DNA of 41,932 bases from Ruminiclostridium sp. (GCA_017635675.1 JAGBLA010000201.1:1-41932), one strand, 5' to 3'. Positions 6,526-16,230 are shown, counted from the stretch's first letter. A program made the numbers and translations. The notes: a model not told the origin generated them from the letters alone.

Positions 6526-8550
6526 ATGCGGGAGAGCGACAGCGTAACAGCGATAAAGGGCGTGGGCGGCAAGCGTGCGGAGACATTCGCGTCTATGGGT
6601 ATAACTACCGTCGGCGGACTTCTTCGCAGCTATCCCCGCGACTACACCGACTATACAAAGCCCGTGCCGATATGCGGGCTCCGACCCGACGAAACGTCGG
6701 TGTTCTCGGGTACGGTGATACGCAAGCTCAGTCCGTATATCTCTCCGCGCTATTCGATATTCAAGCTCGTGGTGAGCGACGGCACGGGCGACCTGCTTAT
6801 CACCATATTCAACAGCAAGTACAGCTTCGACTGCCTCGAACAGGGTAAGGACTACCGCTTCTGCGGGAAGATAAAGGGCTCGGAGCTTGCCATGGAGTGT
6901 ATGTCGCCGTCATTCATAAAGCTCGGAGACCCCAACGTATTGGTACCGAAGTATCATCTCACGGCAGGGATAAGCATGAACATAATGTCCAACTGCGTGA
7001 AGGACGCACTGGATAGGTGTACGCTCGAAGAACCGCTCTCAGACAGCGTCCGTGAGCGGTTCGGGCTTGCGGAGTATGCCGTGGCGCTTAAAAATGTGCA
7101 TTTTCCCTCGGGACACGAGGAGCTTGCCGCCGCAAGACGGCGGCTGGCGTTCGATGAACTCCTGACGCTCCAGATAGGCTTGCGCACGATGAAAAGAAGC
7201 GCAAAAAAGACTACCCCCGCAGTCATGAAGGACGCGGATATGGAACGCTTTTACTCCGCATTGAAATTCTCTCCCACAGGTGCGCAGATGCGCTCGATAG
7301 GGGAGTGCATCTCCGATATGAAGAGCGGGAGCCCGATGAACAGACTGCTCCAGGGCGATGTGGGCAGCGGCAAGACGCTTGTGGCGGCTGCACTCTGCTA
7401 TTTTTCGTCTGAGAACGGCTTTCAGTCCGCGCTCATGGCTCCCACCGAGATACTCGCAAAGCAGCACGCCGCCACCCTCGCGGACTTTCTGGAGCCCCTC
7501 GGTATAACCGTGGCGCTGCTTACGGGAAGCACCGTCAAAAAGCCTGTATATGCCGCCGTAGAAAGCGGTCAGGCACAGGTGATAGTCGGCACTCACGCGC
7601 TTATACAATCCGCGGTGCATTTCCGCGCACTCGGGCTCGTTATAACCGACGAGCAGCACCGTTTCGGCGTGCGGCAGCGCACGGTACTCAGCTCAAAGGG
7701 TATTTCGCCCCACACCCTCGTAATGTCTGCCACCCCAATACCGCGCACCCTTGCTTTCGCGGTCTATGGCGACCTTGACGTGTCGATACTTGACGAAATG
7801 CCGAAGGGCAGGATACCCATACGCACCTACGCGGTGGATCACAGCTACCGCGAGCGGGTGTTCAGCTTCATCATAAAGAACATAAAAGCGGGATTTCAGG
7901 CGTACATCGTCTGTCCGTTCGTCGAAAAGAGCGAGGCTATGTCGGATAAAGCCTCTGCCGAGGAATACTACGCACAGCTGCGCGATACATGGTTCAGCGG
8001 CATACCCATAGGTCTGCTGCACGGAAAGATGAAGCAGGCGGACAAGGATAAGACCATGGCGGCGTTCAAGAGCGGTGAGATAAAGCTGCTTATCGCGACT
8101 ACCGTTATCGAGGTGGGGATAGATGTACCCAACGCCGTGATAATACTTATCGAGAACGCGGAGCAGTTCGGGCTCTCACAGCTGCACCAGCTTCGCGGAC
8201 GGGTGGGGCGCGGCAGCGAGCAGTCCCACTGTATCCTTATGACCGACAGCAGGTCGGATTACACGAAAGCCCGTATGGATACTATGGTGCGTACCTCGGA
8301 CGGGTTTGAGATAGCTAATGAAGATCTGAAACTGCGGGGACCCGGAAACTTCTTCGGGGCGCAGCAGCACGGACTTCCCGAGCTTAAGATAGCCGATATA
8401 ACGGCGGACACCATGCTCCTGCATGACACATCTGAGCTGGCGGAGGAGATACTTGACAGCGACCCTGAGCTGAAAGCGCCGGAGAATGCAGGACTGCGCA
8501 GGCTGGTGGGTGAGCTTTTCGCAGGCAGAGAGATTTTCGGGGTGAACTGA
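6526..8550 (+). CDS. recG: ATP-dependent DNA helicase RecG
   Basis: RecG remodels stalled replication forks and branch-migrates recombination junctions. The 674-aa protein has the N-terminal wedge/OB region (about 1-250). Walker A is GDVGSGKT near residue 277, and motif II is DEQH in TDEQHRFGVRQR. The ATPIPRTLA and HQLRGRVGRG motifs of the helicase core follow, and length is normal for the family. I chose the ATG at 6526, which is 7 bases after AAAGGCGG; the GTG at 6520 is too close to that site. The THUMP methyltransferase gene starts one base after the stop, so co-transcription is expected. Confidence 0.96.
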   Translation: MRESDSVTAIKGVGGKRAETFASMGITTVGGLLRSYPRDYTDYTKPVPICGLRPDETSVFSGTVIRKLSPYISPRYSIFKLVVSDGTGDLLITIFNSKYSFDCLEQGKDYRFCGKIKGSELAMECMSPSFIKLGDPNVLVPKYHLTAGISMNIMSNCVKDALDRCTLEEPLSDSVRERFGLAEYAVALKNVHFPSGHEELAAARRRLAFDELLTLQIGLRTMKRSAKKTTPAVMKDADMERFYSALKFSPTGAQMRSIGECISDMKSGSPMNRLLQGDVGSGKTLVAAALCYFSSENGFQSALMAPTEILAKQHAATLADFLEPLGITVALLTGSTVKKPVYAAVESGQAQVIVGTHALIQSAVHFRALGLVITDEQHRFGVRQRTVLSSKGISPHTLVMSATPIPRTLAFAVYGDLDVSILDEMPKGRIPIRTYAVDHSYRERVFSFIIKNIKAGFQAYIVCPFVEKSEAMSDKASAEEYYAQLRDTWFSGIPIGLLHGKMKQADKDKTMAAFKSGEIKLLIATTVIEVGIDVPNAVIILIENAEQFGLSQLHQLRGRVGRGSEQSHCILMTDSRSDYTKARMDTMVRTSDGFEIANEDLKLRGPGNFFGAQQHGLPELKIADITADTMLLHDTSELAEEILDSDPELKAPENAGLRRLVGELFAGREIFGVN

Positions 8551-8551
8551 T

Positions 8552-9670
8552 ATGACATACAAACTTACAGCACCGTGCCATTTCGGGCTGGAAAAGACGC
8601 TGTCCTTTGAGATAAGGCGCGCCGGCGGCGAAAACATAACCGTAAAGGACGGGCGCGTGGATTTTGAGGGCGATGAGAGCGTCATCGCAAAGGCAAACAT
8701 CACCTGCTCGGTGGCGGAGCGCGTTGGCATAGTGCTGGCGCGGTTCACGGCGCGCACTTTTGACGACGTGTTCGAGAACTGCAAAGCCATAGAGATAGAG
8801 CGGTTCGCCGCCAAAGCGGACAAGCTGCACATTGTAAAGGGTCATTCGCTGAACTCGAAGCTCACAAGCATACCCGCGCTTCAGCGTACCATTAAAAAGG
8901 CACTGGTGATTCGTATGCAGGGCGCTTACAAGCTGCACACACTGCCGGAGACGGGGGCGGTGCTGCCAATACATTTCCTGCTGATGAAGGACGAAATGAC
9001 CGTGACGCTGGATACTTCGGGCGAGGGGCTCCACAAGCGGGGCTACCGTGCGTTCTCAAACGCCGCGCCGATAAAGGAGACCCTTGCGGCGGGGATAGTT
9101 GACCTTGCGAGAGTGCGGGAGAATGATACCGTCATCGACCCGTTCTGCGGCAGCGGCACCGTGCTTATCGAAGCGGCACTTAAAGCTCTGAACATCGCGC
9201 CGTGTCTGAACCGCGGATTTGCGGCGGAGAAGTGGAGTTTCACGGATAAGCGGGTGTGGGCTGACGCGCGTGAAGCCGCAAAAGCAGCGGTGCGCACGGA
9301 ATGCGGGTTCACAGCTTACGGCTATGACATCGACCCGCAGGCTGTGGAGCTTACCGCGGAGAATGCCCGCAAGGCGGGAGTTTCTGCCCGCGTGAAGGTG
9401 CAGGAGCGTGCGATACGCGATTTTCACTATATCTCCGGGGTGTCGAAGGTGATAACCAATCCGCCCTATGCCGAGCGCATGGGCGAGACAGACGAGGTGC
9501 GGGAGATATACCGCACTATGGGAGATGTGCTGCTCCCGCGGGGGGACAGCGAGATATACGTGATAACCGCGTCGGAGGAGTTTGAGGAGCTGTTCGGGGA
9601 GAAAGCCGCAAAGAACCGCAAGCTGTACAACGGAATGATAATGTGCAGGCTTTACAGCTATAATAAGTGA
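8552..9670 (+). CDS. THUMP-domain class I SAM-dependent RNA methyltransferase (YpsC/RlmL-like)
   Basis: The 372-aa protein combines an N-terminal ferredoxin-like/THUMP RNA-binding region (about 1-155) with a Rossmann methyltransferase domain. The SAM loop is DPFCGSGT near residue 196, and the catalytic NPPY tetrapeptide is near 303 (TNPPYAERMG). NPPY is typical of N2-guanine and N6-adenine methylation. Homologues such as YpsC or the N-half of RlmL methylate 23S rRNA; the exact base is inferred from family only. The gene starts one base after the recG stop with a weak ribosome site (GGGGTG), suggesting coupling to recG. Confidence 0.9.
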   Translation: MTYKLTAPCHFGLEKTLSFEIRRAGGENITVKDGRVDFEGDESVIAKANITCSVAERVGIVLARFTARTFDDVFENCKAIEIERFAAKADKLHIVKGHSLNSKLTSIPALQRTIKKALVIRMQGAYKLHTLPETGAVLPIHFLLMKDEMTVTLDTSGEGLHKRGYRAFSNAAPIKETLAAGIVDLARVRENDTVIDPFCGSGTVLIEAALKALNIAPCLNRGFAAEKWSFTDKRVWADAREAAKAAVRTECGFTAYGYDIDPQAVELTAENARKAGVSARVKVQERAIRDFHYISGVSKVITNPPYAERMGETDEVREIYRTMGDVLLPRGDSEIYVITASEEFEELFGEKAAKNRKLYNGMIMCRLYSYNK

Positions 9671-9683
9671 AGGGGAGCTATGT

Positions 9684-10922
9684 ATGACCGACGTTGCTGT
9701 GATAGGTGCCGGAGCCGCAGGTATGTTTGCTGCGGTGACCGCGGCGGAGAGCGGTGCGGGCGTCATAGTTATCGAGCGCAATGACAAGGTGGGACGAAAG
9801 CTCGCCATTACCGGCAAGGGACGCTGCAATGTTACAAATGACTGCGGTGCGGACGAGGTGATGAAGAACCTGCCGAAAAATCCGAAATTCATGTACAGTG
9901 CGCTGTCGGAGCTGCCGCCCGCGCGGATAATGTCGTTTTTTGAGGGCGAGGGAGTACCGCTCAAGACCGAGCGCGGCAGCCGTGTGTTTCCCGTGTCCGA
10001 CCGCGCGTACGATATTGTAGATGCGCTGTACGGGAAAATGAAAAAGCTCGGCGTAAAGCTGTTCAACGCAAGGGCAACAGGCATAAAGACCGAAAACGGA
10101 GCTGTCACGGGAGTTGAGACCGAGCGGGGCTTTATCGCCGCAAAGTGCGTCATAATCGCCACGGGCGGCAAGTCCTACCCGGTCACGGGCTCCACCGGCG
10201 ACGGGTACCGGTTCGCGGAGGAGCTGGGGCATACGGTCACGGAGCTCAAACCGTCGCTGGTGCCGCTTGAGACCCCCGGCGGCTGTGCGGAGATGATGGG
10301 GCTCAGTCTTAAAAACGTGACACTCACGGTGCGGGAGAACGGCAGGAAAAAGCCTGTATTCAGTGAAATGGGGGAGATGCTGTTCACACACTTCGGGATA
10401 TCGGGACCGCTGGTGCTGAGCGCAAGTTCGGTCATGGGCGCTGTAACTCCAGGGCGCTATACCGCGTACATCGACTTCAAGCCCGCACTCGACGTGCAGA
10501 CGCTTGACAGGCGGGTGACGCGGGATTTTGACGAGCGGAAGAATATGCAGCTTTCCAACGCGCTGCGCAAGCTCCTGCCGGAAGCGGTGATACTTCCCGT
10601 GCTCAAAGCCGCGGGTACAGATCCGTCAAAGCAGTGCAACTCCGTCACGAAAGCGGAGCGGGCGGCGCTTGTGAGTACGCTGAAAGCATTTCCGCTGGAT
10701 ATCACATCTTACCGTCCGATAGAAGAAGCCATAATCACCGACGGTGGTGTGTCCGTGAAGGAGACAGACCCGAAGACTATGCGCTCGAAGCTTGTGGGCG
10801 GGCTGTACTTTGCGGGCGAGATACTCGATGTCACCGGGTTTACGGGCGGGTTCAACCTTACCGTGGCTTTCGCGACGGGGTATGCGGCGGGAAAGGCTGC
10901 TGCGGCTGAGGTTTTGTATTGA
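9684..10922 (+). CDS. HI0933/BaiN-family FAD-dependent oxidoreductase
   Basis: The 412-aa flavoprotein has the dinucleotide-binding motif GAGAAGM at residues 8-14 and the family hallmark GRKLAITGKGRCNVTN (about 36-51). A second FAD-contact region is near ATGGKSYPVTGSTGDGY, and the C-terminal GGVSVKETD and TGFTGGFNLTVAFATG motifs are present. Members are annotated as aminoacetone oxidase-like or BaiN-type proteins. Real substrates are mostly unknown, so I assign only the family. The ATG at 9684 sits behind AGGGGAG (9671-9677), 13 bases after the methyltransferase stop, so it continues the recG operon. Its TGA stop is embedded in the -35 box of the polC promoter. Confidence 0.9.
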   Translation: MTDVAVIGAGAAGMFAAVTAAESGAGVIVIERNDKVGRKLAITGKGRCNVTNDCGADEVMKNLPKNPKFMYSALSELPPARIMSFFEGEGVPLKTERGSRVFPVSDRAYDIVDALYGKMKKLGVKLFNARATGIKTENGAVTGVETERGFIAAKCVIIATGGKSYPVTGSTGDGYRFAEELGHTVTELKPSLVPLETPGGCAEMMGLSLKNVTLTVRENGRKKPVFSEMGEMLFTHFGISGPLVLSASSVMGAVTPGRYTAYIDFKPALDVQTLDRRVTRDFDERKNMQLSNALRKLLPEAVILPVLKAAGTDPSKQCNSVTKAERAALVSTLKAFPLDITSYRPIEEAIITDGGVSVKETDPKTMRSKLVGGLYFAGEILDVTGFTGGFNLTVAFATGYAAGKAAAAEVLY

Positions 10923-10948
10923 CAAATCTTGTCATTATGTGGTATAAT
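10919..10948 (+). promoter_or_regulatory. Promoter for polC
   Basis: Perfect TTGACA (10919-10924), 18-base spacer, perfect TATAAT (10943-10948). The start codon follows at 11004, giving a leader of about 50 bases. The -35 hexamer contains the upstream TGA stop. Confidence 0.85.
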
Positions 10949-11003
10949 ATAGTTTACGACGTTTTGACATACGTTGGTATGTTTTTGTGAAAGGATAGTA
11001 ATT

Positions 11004-14000
11004 GTGCCTGCAACACTGAAAGAACTGTTTGAGAAAATTGAATTTGGCGAGGCGTGTGAGAAGGGTGTTGTACTCTCTGTCGTCCGCCGCGAGGAAGAGG
11101 ACTCTCTCCTGCTCCAGACGGAATTTGAGGAGAGGGTGCCTTTTTCACTGCTGTTTGAGGCTGCCGACAAGATACGTGACGAGCTCGAATGCAAGAAGGT
11201 AAGCATATACCCGAAGTATAGTCCCGGGCTTTTCGACAAGGACGCTCTGCTTGACGTGGGAAGCTTCCTGCGCCGCGAGGGATATCCCGTCAACGGTTAT
11301 TTTGACGGGGCGCACGCCGAGATCTCCGACGGCACGGCCCGGATTGAGATAATGCAGAACGGCGCGTCCATACTGCTGCGCGACGGTATCGACAAGCAGA
11401 TGAAGAAGTTCATCAAGGGCTTTTATAACATCAATATAGATGTGGAGTTCACCGGTCACACGGATTTTGATACCGAGGAGTATAACCGCAAGGTGGAGGA
11501 AGCAGACGCCGCGCTTCCCGTGCCGCCTCCTCCTCCGCCTCCTCCGGATACTTCCGCTGACAGCGGAAGGAGCTACAAGGGCGGCTCCGGCGGATACGGC
11601 AGCTCCGGAGGGTCGGGTGAGACCGGGGGCGGTGAACGCCGTCAGAGCCGCGGACCCGTGATACACGACCCGCCTAAGCACATAAAGCTTGCGTTCTCGC
11701 ATGACGCGTTCGGTGACGAAGCTGACCTTATGGTGGGCAGGGAGATCAAAGAGCCGCCCATGCGTATGCTCGACCTCACGGATGCACGGGAGAACGTCAC
11801 CCTGTGGGGCGAGGTCTTCCAGACAGAGGATAAGTCCATAAAGGACGGCAAGTATATCAAGCGCACGGTATATTTCACCGACAAGACCTCTTCACAGATA
11901 CTCAGCATTTTTACCGGCGCTGAGAAGATAGACGGATACAGCTTCGTCCGCGAGGGCGCTGTGCTGCTGATAAATGGGGACGCGATCATAGACAAGTTCG
12001 CGGGGAACGCGCTCATAATCGAGCCTAAGTCCATAATGACCGTCAAGACCTCCGAGCGCACGGATAACTGTGAGGAAAAGCGCGTCGAGCTGCACATGCA
12101 TACAAATATGTCCGACCTTGACGCGATAACTCCGCCTGCCGACATGGTCATGCAGGCGTATAAGTGGGGACACCCCGCCGTGGCGATAACAGACCACGGC
12201 AATGTTCAGGCGTACCCCGAGATAATGAACACCATTGACTCCATTCGCAAGAAGGATCCCGATACGAAGTTCAAGCCTATCTACGGCATGGAGGCGTATT
12301 TCGTCAACAACGAGGAGCCTATTATAGACAGGGGCGCGGAGCGTCTGATAGATGACGAGCTTATAGTGTTCGACACAGAGACAACAGGACTCAAGCCCAC
12401 GGAATGCAGGCTCACCGAGATAGGCGCGGTGAGAATGAAGGGCATGGAGATAATCGACGAGTTCCGCACGTTCGTTGACCCCGAACAGCCCGTACCGGCG
12501 GAGATAACAAAGCTTACCGGCATCACCGATGAAATGGTGAAGGGTGCTCCGAAGGAAAAAGAAGCGGTGGAGAAGTTCATCGAATTCTGCGGAAGCGCCT
12601 GCCTTTGCGCGCATAACGCGAAGTTTGATATGTCGTTCATAAACGCGGTGTGCAAGCGGCACCGCATAGCCTTCCGACCGGATTATTTCGATACCTTGGC
12701 GCTGTGCCGTGCGTTTGTGCCGGCATCATCGAAGCATACTCTCGACGCCATGGCAAATCATTTCGGGCTGGGCGATTTCAACCATCACCGCGCCGTTGAC
12801 GATGCGAGGATGCTCGCCATGGTATATCAGAAGCTCATAGCTGAGAGCCGCCGCGGACGTGATATCCGCAAGCTCGGAGACCTTAATCAGTTCGGCGGCA
12901 CCGACCTGCGCAAGCTCCCGACATACCACATGATAATCCTCGTGCGCAATAATACCGGACTTAAAAACCTGTACAGGCTCATAGGGCTTTCTAACCTGCA
13001 GTACTTCTATAAAAAGCCCCGTATCCCAATGTCAGAGCTGAAGAAGTACCGTGAGGGACTTATCATCGGAAGCGCCTGTGAGGCAGGTGAGCTGTACCGA
13101 GCCATAGTCGGCGGCAAGTCCGACAATGCGATAGAGGAGATAGCACAGTTCTACGACTACCTTGAGATACAGCCGATAGGCAACAACCGTTTCATGATAG
13201 ACAAGGGTATAGTGAGCTCGGAGCTCGACCTGCGAAGCATAAACAAGCGTATCTGCGACCTCGGCGACAAGCTCGGCATACCCGTTATCGCTACCACCGA
13301 CGCGCATTTCAAGGACAAGGACGACGCTATCTACCGCGAGATAATGCAGGTGGGTCAGGGCTATGACGAAAAAGAGACCCAGCCGCCGCTTTTCTTCCGT
13401 ACCACCGACGAGATGATGCAGGAGTTTCTCTATCTCGGCGACGAAAAGGCAAAGGAAGTCGTTATCGACAATCCGCGCATGATAGCCGATATGATAGAAT
13501 ATATCCGTCCTATCCCGAAAGGCACATTCACCCCGTTCCTCGAAGGCGCGGAGGAGGAGCTCCAGAGACTTTGCTGGGACAGAGCAATGGACTGGTACGG
13601 TTTTGAGGGCAAGATACCCGAGATAGTGTCAAAGCGTCTTGACCGCGAGCTGCAATCCATAATAAAATACGGCTTCTCGGTGCTTTACATGATAGCGCAG
13701 AAGCTGGTGGCGTTCTCGGAAAAGAACGGCTATCTGGTAGGTTCGCGTGGTTCCGTAGGCTCGTCGTTCGTGGCGATAATGTCCGGTATATCCGAGGTGA
13801 ACCCGCTCCCGCCGCACTACCGCTGCAAGAAGTGCCGTTACAGCGAGTTCATTGAGGACGGCTCTGTGGGCTCGGGATTTGACCTGCCGGAGAAGAACTG
13901 CCCGCATTGCGGTGAGCCCATGTTCCGCGACGGTCACGACATACCGTTCGAGACGTTCCTCGGCTTCTACGGCGATAAGGCACCCGATATAGACCTTAAC

Positions 14001-15404
14001 TTCTCGGGCGAAGTCCAGAGCAAGGTGCATAAATACACCGAAGAGCTGTTCGGCTCCGACCACGTGTTCAAGGCAGGTACTATCACCGCCGTGCAGGAGA
14101 AGTCCGCTCAGGGATATGTACGAAAGTGGCTTGAAAAGAAGCAGATAATGGTGAACAACGCCGAGCTTACACGGCTTGCGAGAGGATTCACAGGTGTCAA
14201 GAGCACCACCTCACAGCACCCGGGCGGTATGGTCGTAGTACCGAACAACTACGACATTTACGATTTCAGTGCCGTTCAGCACCCTGCCGATAAGGTCGAT
14301 GAGGACGAGGGCGAAGTGATAACCACGCATTTCGACTTCCACGCGCTGCACGACACCATATTAAAGCTCGACGAGCTCGGTCACTATGCGCCGACGCTTT
14401 ATCACCACCTTGAAGAAATGACAGGCATCAAGATCGCCGATGTTTCGACCTCCGACCCGAAGGTTTATACACTGTTCACATCGCCCGAGGCTCTCGGCAT
14501 CACCGAGGCGGATACAGGCATAAAGACAGGAACTTTCGGACTTCCCGAGCTTGGCACGAACTTCGTTATCGGAATGCTGCTCGAATCAAAGCCGAAGAAC
14601 TTCTCTGATATGCTTCAGGTATCGGGACTTTCCCACGGCACAGATGTATGGCTCGGCAACGCCCAGGAGCTTATCGCCAAGAAGATATGCACCATAAGCG
14701 AGGTCATCGGTACCCGTGACAACATCATGGTATATCTGCTGCACAAGGGACTTGAGCCGTCAATGGCGTTCAAGATAATGGAGATAACCCGTAAGGGCAA
14801 CGCGAAAAAGCTGTTCGACGACAAGATATACGCGGCATTCAAGGAGCATAATGTGCCGGACTGGTATGTGGAGAGCTGCAAGAAGATAAAGTATATGTTC
14901 CCGAAAGCGCACGCTGCCGCATACGTTACAGCCGCGGTAAAGCTCGGCTGGTTCAAGATATACTACCCGTCGGAATTCTACGCCGCAACTTTCACAAAAC
15001 ACACGGAGAATATCGAGGTCGATGTGGTGCTGAAAGGCAGAGACGCAGTGAAGCAGCGTATGCTTACAGCAAGCGCCGAAGACGACTCGAAGAAGGTAGT
15101 AACTTATCAGCTCGTGTATGAGATGCTGTGCAGAGGAATAAAATTCCTGCCGCCGCACTATCTTAAATCCCACGCCACCAAGTATATCATCGAAGACGGT
15201 GACCTTCGGCTGCCGCTCCTTGCCGTGTCAGGCTGCGGTGAGACGGCTTCCCAGATGTTATATGACGCGATACAGAAGGGCGGCTTCATAAGCGTCGAGG
15301 ACATCATATCAACCTCGGGAGTGAACTCCTCGGTCATCGAAAAGCTCAAAGCGCAGGGAGTTTTCGAGGGGCTTCAGGATACCGCCCAGCTTTCCTTCTT
15401 CTGA
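11004..15404 (+). CDS. polC: DNA polymerase III alpha subunit, PolC type
   Basis: This is the main replicative polymerase of low-GC Gram-positives, with its own proofreading. The order is: an N-terminal domain; a low-complexity linker (about 172-214) with eight consecutive prolines and then Gly/Ser repeats; an OB domain; PHP domain motifs (HMHTNMSD near 363); a DnaQ-like 3'-5' exonuclease inserted in PHP (FDTETTGL near 456); a Cys4 zinc motif (CKKC and CPHC, about 941-970); and the palm/fingers region with APDIDLNFSGE near 992. At 1466 aa it has normal PolC size. I chose the GTG at 11004, preceded by AAAGGA; the frame's earlier TTG has no ribosome site. hisE follows after 53 bases. Confidence 0.97.
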   Translation: MPATLKELFEKIEFGEACEKGVVLSVVRREEEDSLLLQTEFEERVPFSLLFEAADKIRDELECKKVSIYPKYSPGLFDKDALLDVGSFLRREGYPVNGYFDGAHAEISDGTARIEIMQNGASILLRDGIDKQMKKFIKGFYNINIDVEFTGHTDFDTEEYNRKVEEADAALPVPPPPPPPPDTSADSGRSYKGGSGGYGSSGGSGETGGGERRQSRGPVIHDPPKHIKLAFSHDAFGDEADLMVGREIKEPPMRMLDLTDARENVTLWGEVFQTEDKSIKDGKYIKRTVYFTDKTSSQILSIFTGAEKIDGYSFVREGAVLLINGDAIIDKFAGNALIIEPKSIMTVKTSERTDNCEEKRVELHMHTNMSDLDAITPPADMVMQAYKWGHPAVAITDHGNVQAYPEIMNTIDSIRKKDPDTKFKPIYGMEAYFVNNEEPIIDRGAERLIDDELIVFDTETTGLKPTECRLTEIGAVRMKGMEIIDEFRTFVDPEQPVPAEITKLTGITDEMVKGAPKEKEAVEKFIEFCGSACLCAHNAKFDMSFINAVCKRHRIAFRPDYFDTLALCRAFVPASSKHTLDAMANHFGLGDFNHHRAVDDARMLAMVYQKLIAESRRGRDIRKLGDLNQFGGTDLRKLPTYHMIILVRNNTGLKNLYRLIGLSNLQYFYKKPRIPMSELKKYREGLIIGSACEAGELYRAIVGGKSDNAIEEIAQFYDYLEIQPIGNNRFMIDKGIVSSELDLRSINKRICDLGDKLGIPVIATTDAHFKDKDDAIYREIMQVGQGYDEKETQPPLFFRTTDEMMQEFLYLGDEKAKEVVIDNPRMIADMIEYIRPIPKGTFTPFLEGAEEELQRLCWDRAMDWYGFEGKIPEIVSKRLDRELQSIIKYGFSVLYMIAQKLVAFSEKNGYLVGSRGSVGSSFVAIMSGISEVNPLPPHYRCKKCRYSEFIEDGSVGSGFDLPEKNCPHCGEPMFRDGHDIPFETFLGFYGDKAPDIDLNFSGEVQSKVHKYTEELFGSDHVFKAGTITAVQEKSAQGYVRKWLEKKQIMVNNAELTRLARGFTGVKSTTSQHPGGMVVVPNNYDIYDFSAVQHPADKVDEDEGEVITTHFDFHALHDTILKLDELGHYAPTLYHHLEEMTGIKIADVSTSDPKVYTLFTSPEALGITEADTGIKTGTFGLPELGTNFVIGMLLESKPKNFSDMLQVSGLSHGTDVWLGNAQELIAKKICTISEVIGTRDNIMVYLLHKGLEPSMAFKIMEITRKGNAKKLFDDKIYAAFKEHNVPDWYVESCKKIKYMFPKAHAAAYVTAAVKLGWFKIYYPSEFYAATFTKHTENIEVDVVLKGRDAVKQRMLTASAEDDSKKVVTYQLVYEMLCRGIKFLPPHYLKSHATKYIIEDGDLRLPLLAVSGCGETASQMLYDAIQKGGFISVEDIISTSGVNSSVIEKLKAQGVFEGLQDTAQLSFF

Positions 15405-15457
15405 TAAACTCCGGGCATTCCGCCCGCGGAAATAACTGAATAAAACGGAGAATAAAC

Positions 15458-15784
15458 ATGGAAAACGTATTAAAGGAGCTCTACGATACGGTCGTAGAAA
15501 GAAAAGGCGAGAAGCAGGAGGGCTCGTACACCTGCTATCTGTTTGAGAAGGGCATCGACAAGATACTCAAAAAGTGCGGCGAGGAGTGCACCGAAATGGT
15601 CATCGCAGCCAAGAACGCCGACAACAACGAGCTTAAGAATGAGATAGCCGACCTTATGTACCACATCATGGTGATGTGCGTTGAGCGCGGTCTCGCGTGG
15701 GAGGACGTTGAAGCCGTTCTGGCGGAGCGCAGCCACAAGACCGGCAACTTAAAGCAGTTCCACACGGTGGACAAGAACACATGA
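15458..15784 (+). CDS. hisE: Phosphoribosyl-ATP pyrophosphatase
   Basis: HisE removes pyrophosphate from phosphoribosyl-ATP, the second step of histidine synthesis. The 108-aa all-alpha protein shows the MazG-like metal-binding pattern EECTEMVIAA, then NELKNEIADLMYH, and the C-terminal RSHKTGN. The ribosome site is ACGGAG, 7 bases before the ATG. No promoter is visible in the 53-base gap after polC, so it is probably co-transcribed with polC. The other his genes are on the opposite strand and end facing it. It is a separate gene here, not fused to hisI. Confidence 0.95.
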   Translation: MENVLKELYDTVVERKGEKQEGSYTCYLFEKGIDKILKKCGEECTEMVIAAKNADNNELKNEIADLMYHIMVMCVERGLAWEDVEAVLAERSHKTGNLKQFHTVDKNT

Positions 15785-15789
15785 GAACA

Positions 15790-15815
15790 CCCCCGCAGAG
15801 TGATATCTGCGGGGG
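15790..15815. terminator. Shared hairpin between convergent hisE and hisI
   Basis: A perfect 10-bp GC-rich stem (15790-15799 with 15806-15815) and 6-base loop lie between the facing stops of hisE and hisI. It can form in both transcripts. T-runs are weak on both sides, so termination may be only partial. Confidence 0.7.
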
Positions 15816-15821
15816 AGCTGT

Positions 15822-16229
15822 TTATATGATGTTTTTGTTTTTCAGCTTTCCGCTGTCCATGTCAAGCTCGCGGTAGTAGCAGTTGTTCGGTACGCCGTTG
15901 AAGCTCGTGTGGCATATACCGCCCTTGTCAGGGGTAGCCTGGAATACCAGCGAGTTCTGTTCGCAGTTCACGAAGATGTGATGCAGCGTGAAGGTATTGC
16001 CGCTCTCCGCGCCCTTGAACCACAGCTTGTTGCGGGAGGTGCTCCAGAGTATCACCTTGCGCTGTTTTATGCTTTCTTTGAGGGCAAGCTCGTTGACGTA
16101 GGCTATAAGTATTACCTCTTTGGTGTCCATGTTCTGCACCGCCACGGGAATAACGCGGTTCGACGGGTCTATCTTCGCAAGCTTGTCAAAGTCGAGCATG
16201 AGCTCGTCGGTCTCTTCTATCATTCCCAT
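15822..16229 (-). CDS. hisI: Phosphoribosyl-AMP cyclohydrolase (variant metal site)
   Basis: HisI opens the purine ring of phosphoribosyl-AMP, the third histidine step. The 135-aa protein matches the family in LWSTSRNKLWFKGAESGNT and keeps cysteines near 106 (GICHTS) and 117 (NNCYYREL). The usual Asp-rich metal motif (DCDxD) reads NCEQN at about 88-92, and there are extra residues between the two cysteines compared with common HisI. It is the last gene of the his operon. The start is the ATG at 16229, one base after the hisF stop, behind AAGGAG that lies inside hisF. A second ATG two codons later is possible. Confidence 0.9.
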   Translation of the reverse strand: MGMIEETDELMLDFDKLAKIDPSNRVIPVAVQNMDTKEVILIAYVNELALKESIKQRKVILWSTSRNKLWFKGAESGNTFTLHHIFVNCEQNSLVFQATPDKGGICHTSFNGVPNNCYYRELDMDSGKLKNKNII

Positions 16230-16230
16230 G

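Noticed and set aside
15405-15457. Terminator between polC and hisE
   Set aside because: Only a 4-bp GGGC/GCCC stem without a T-run is present, so read-through into hisE is more likely.
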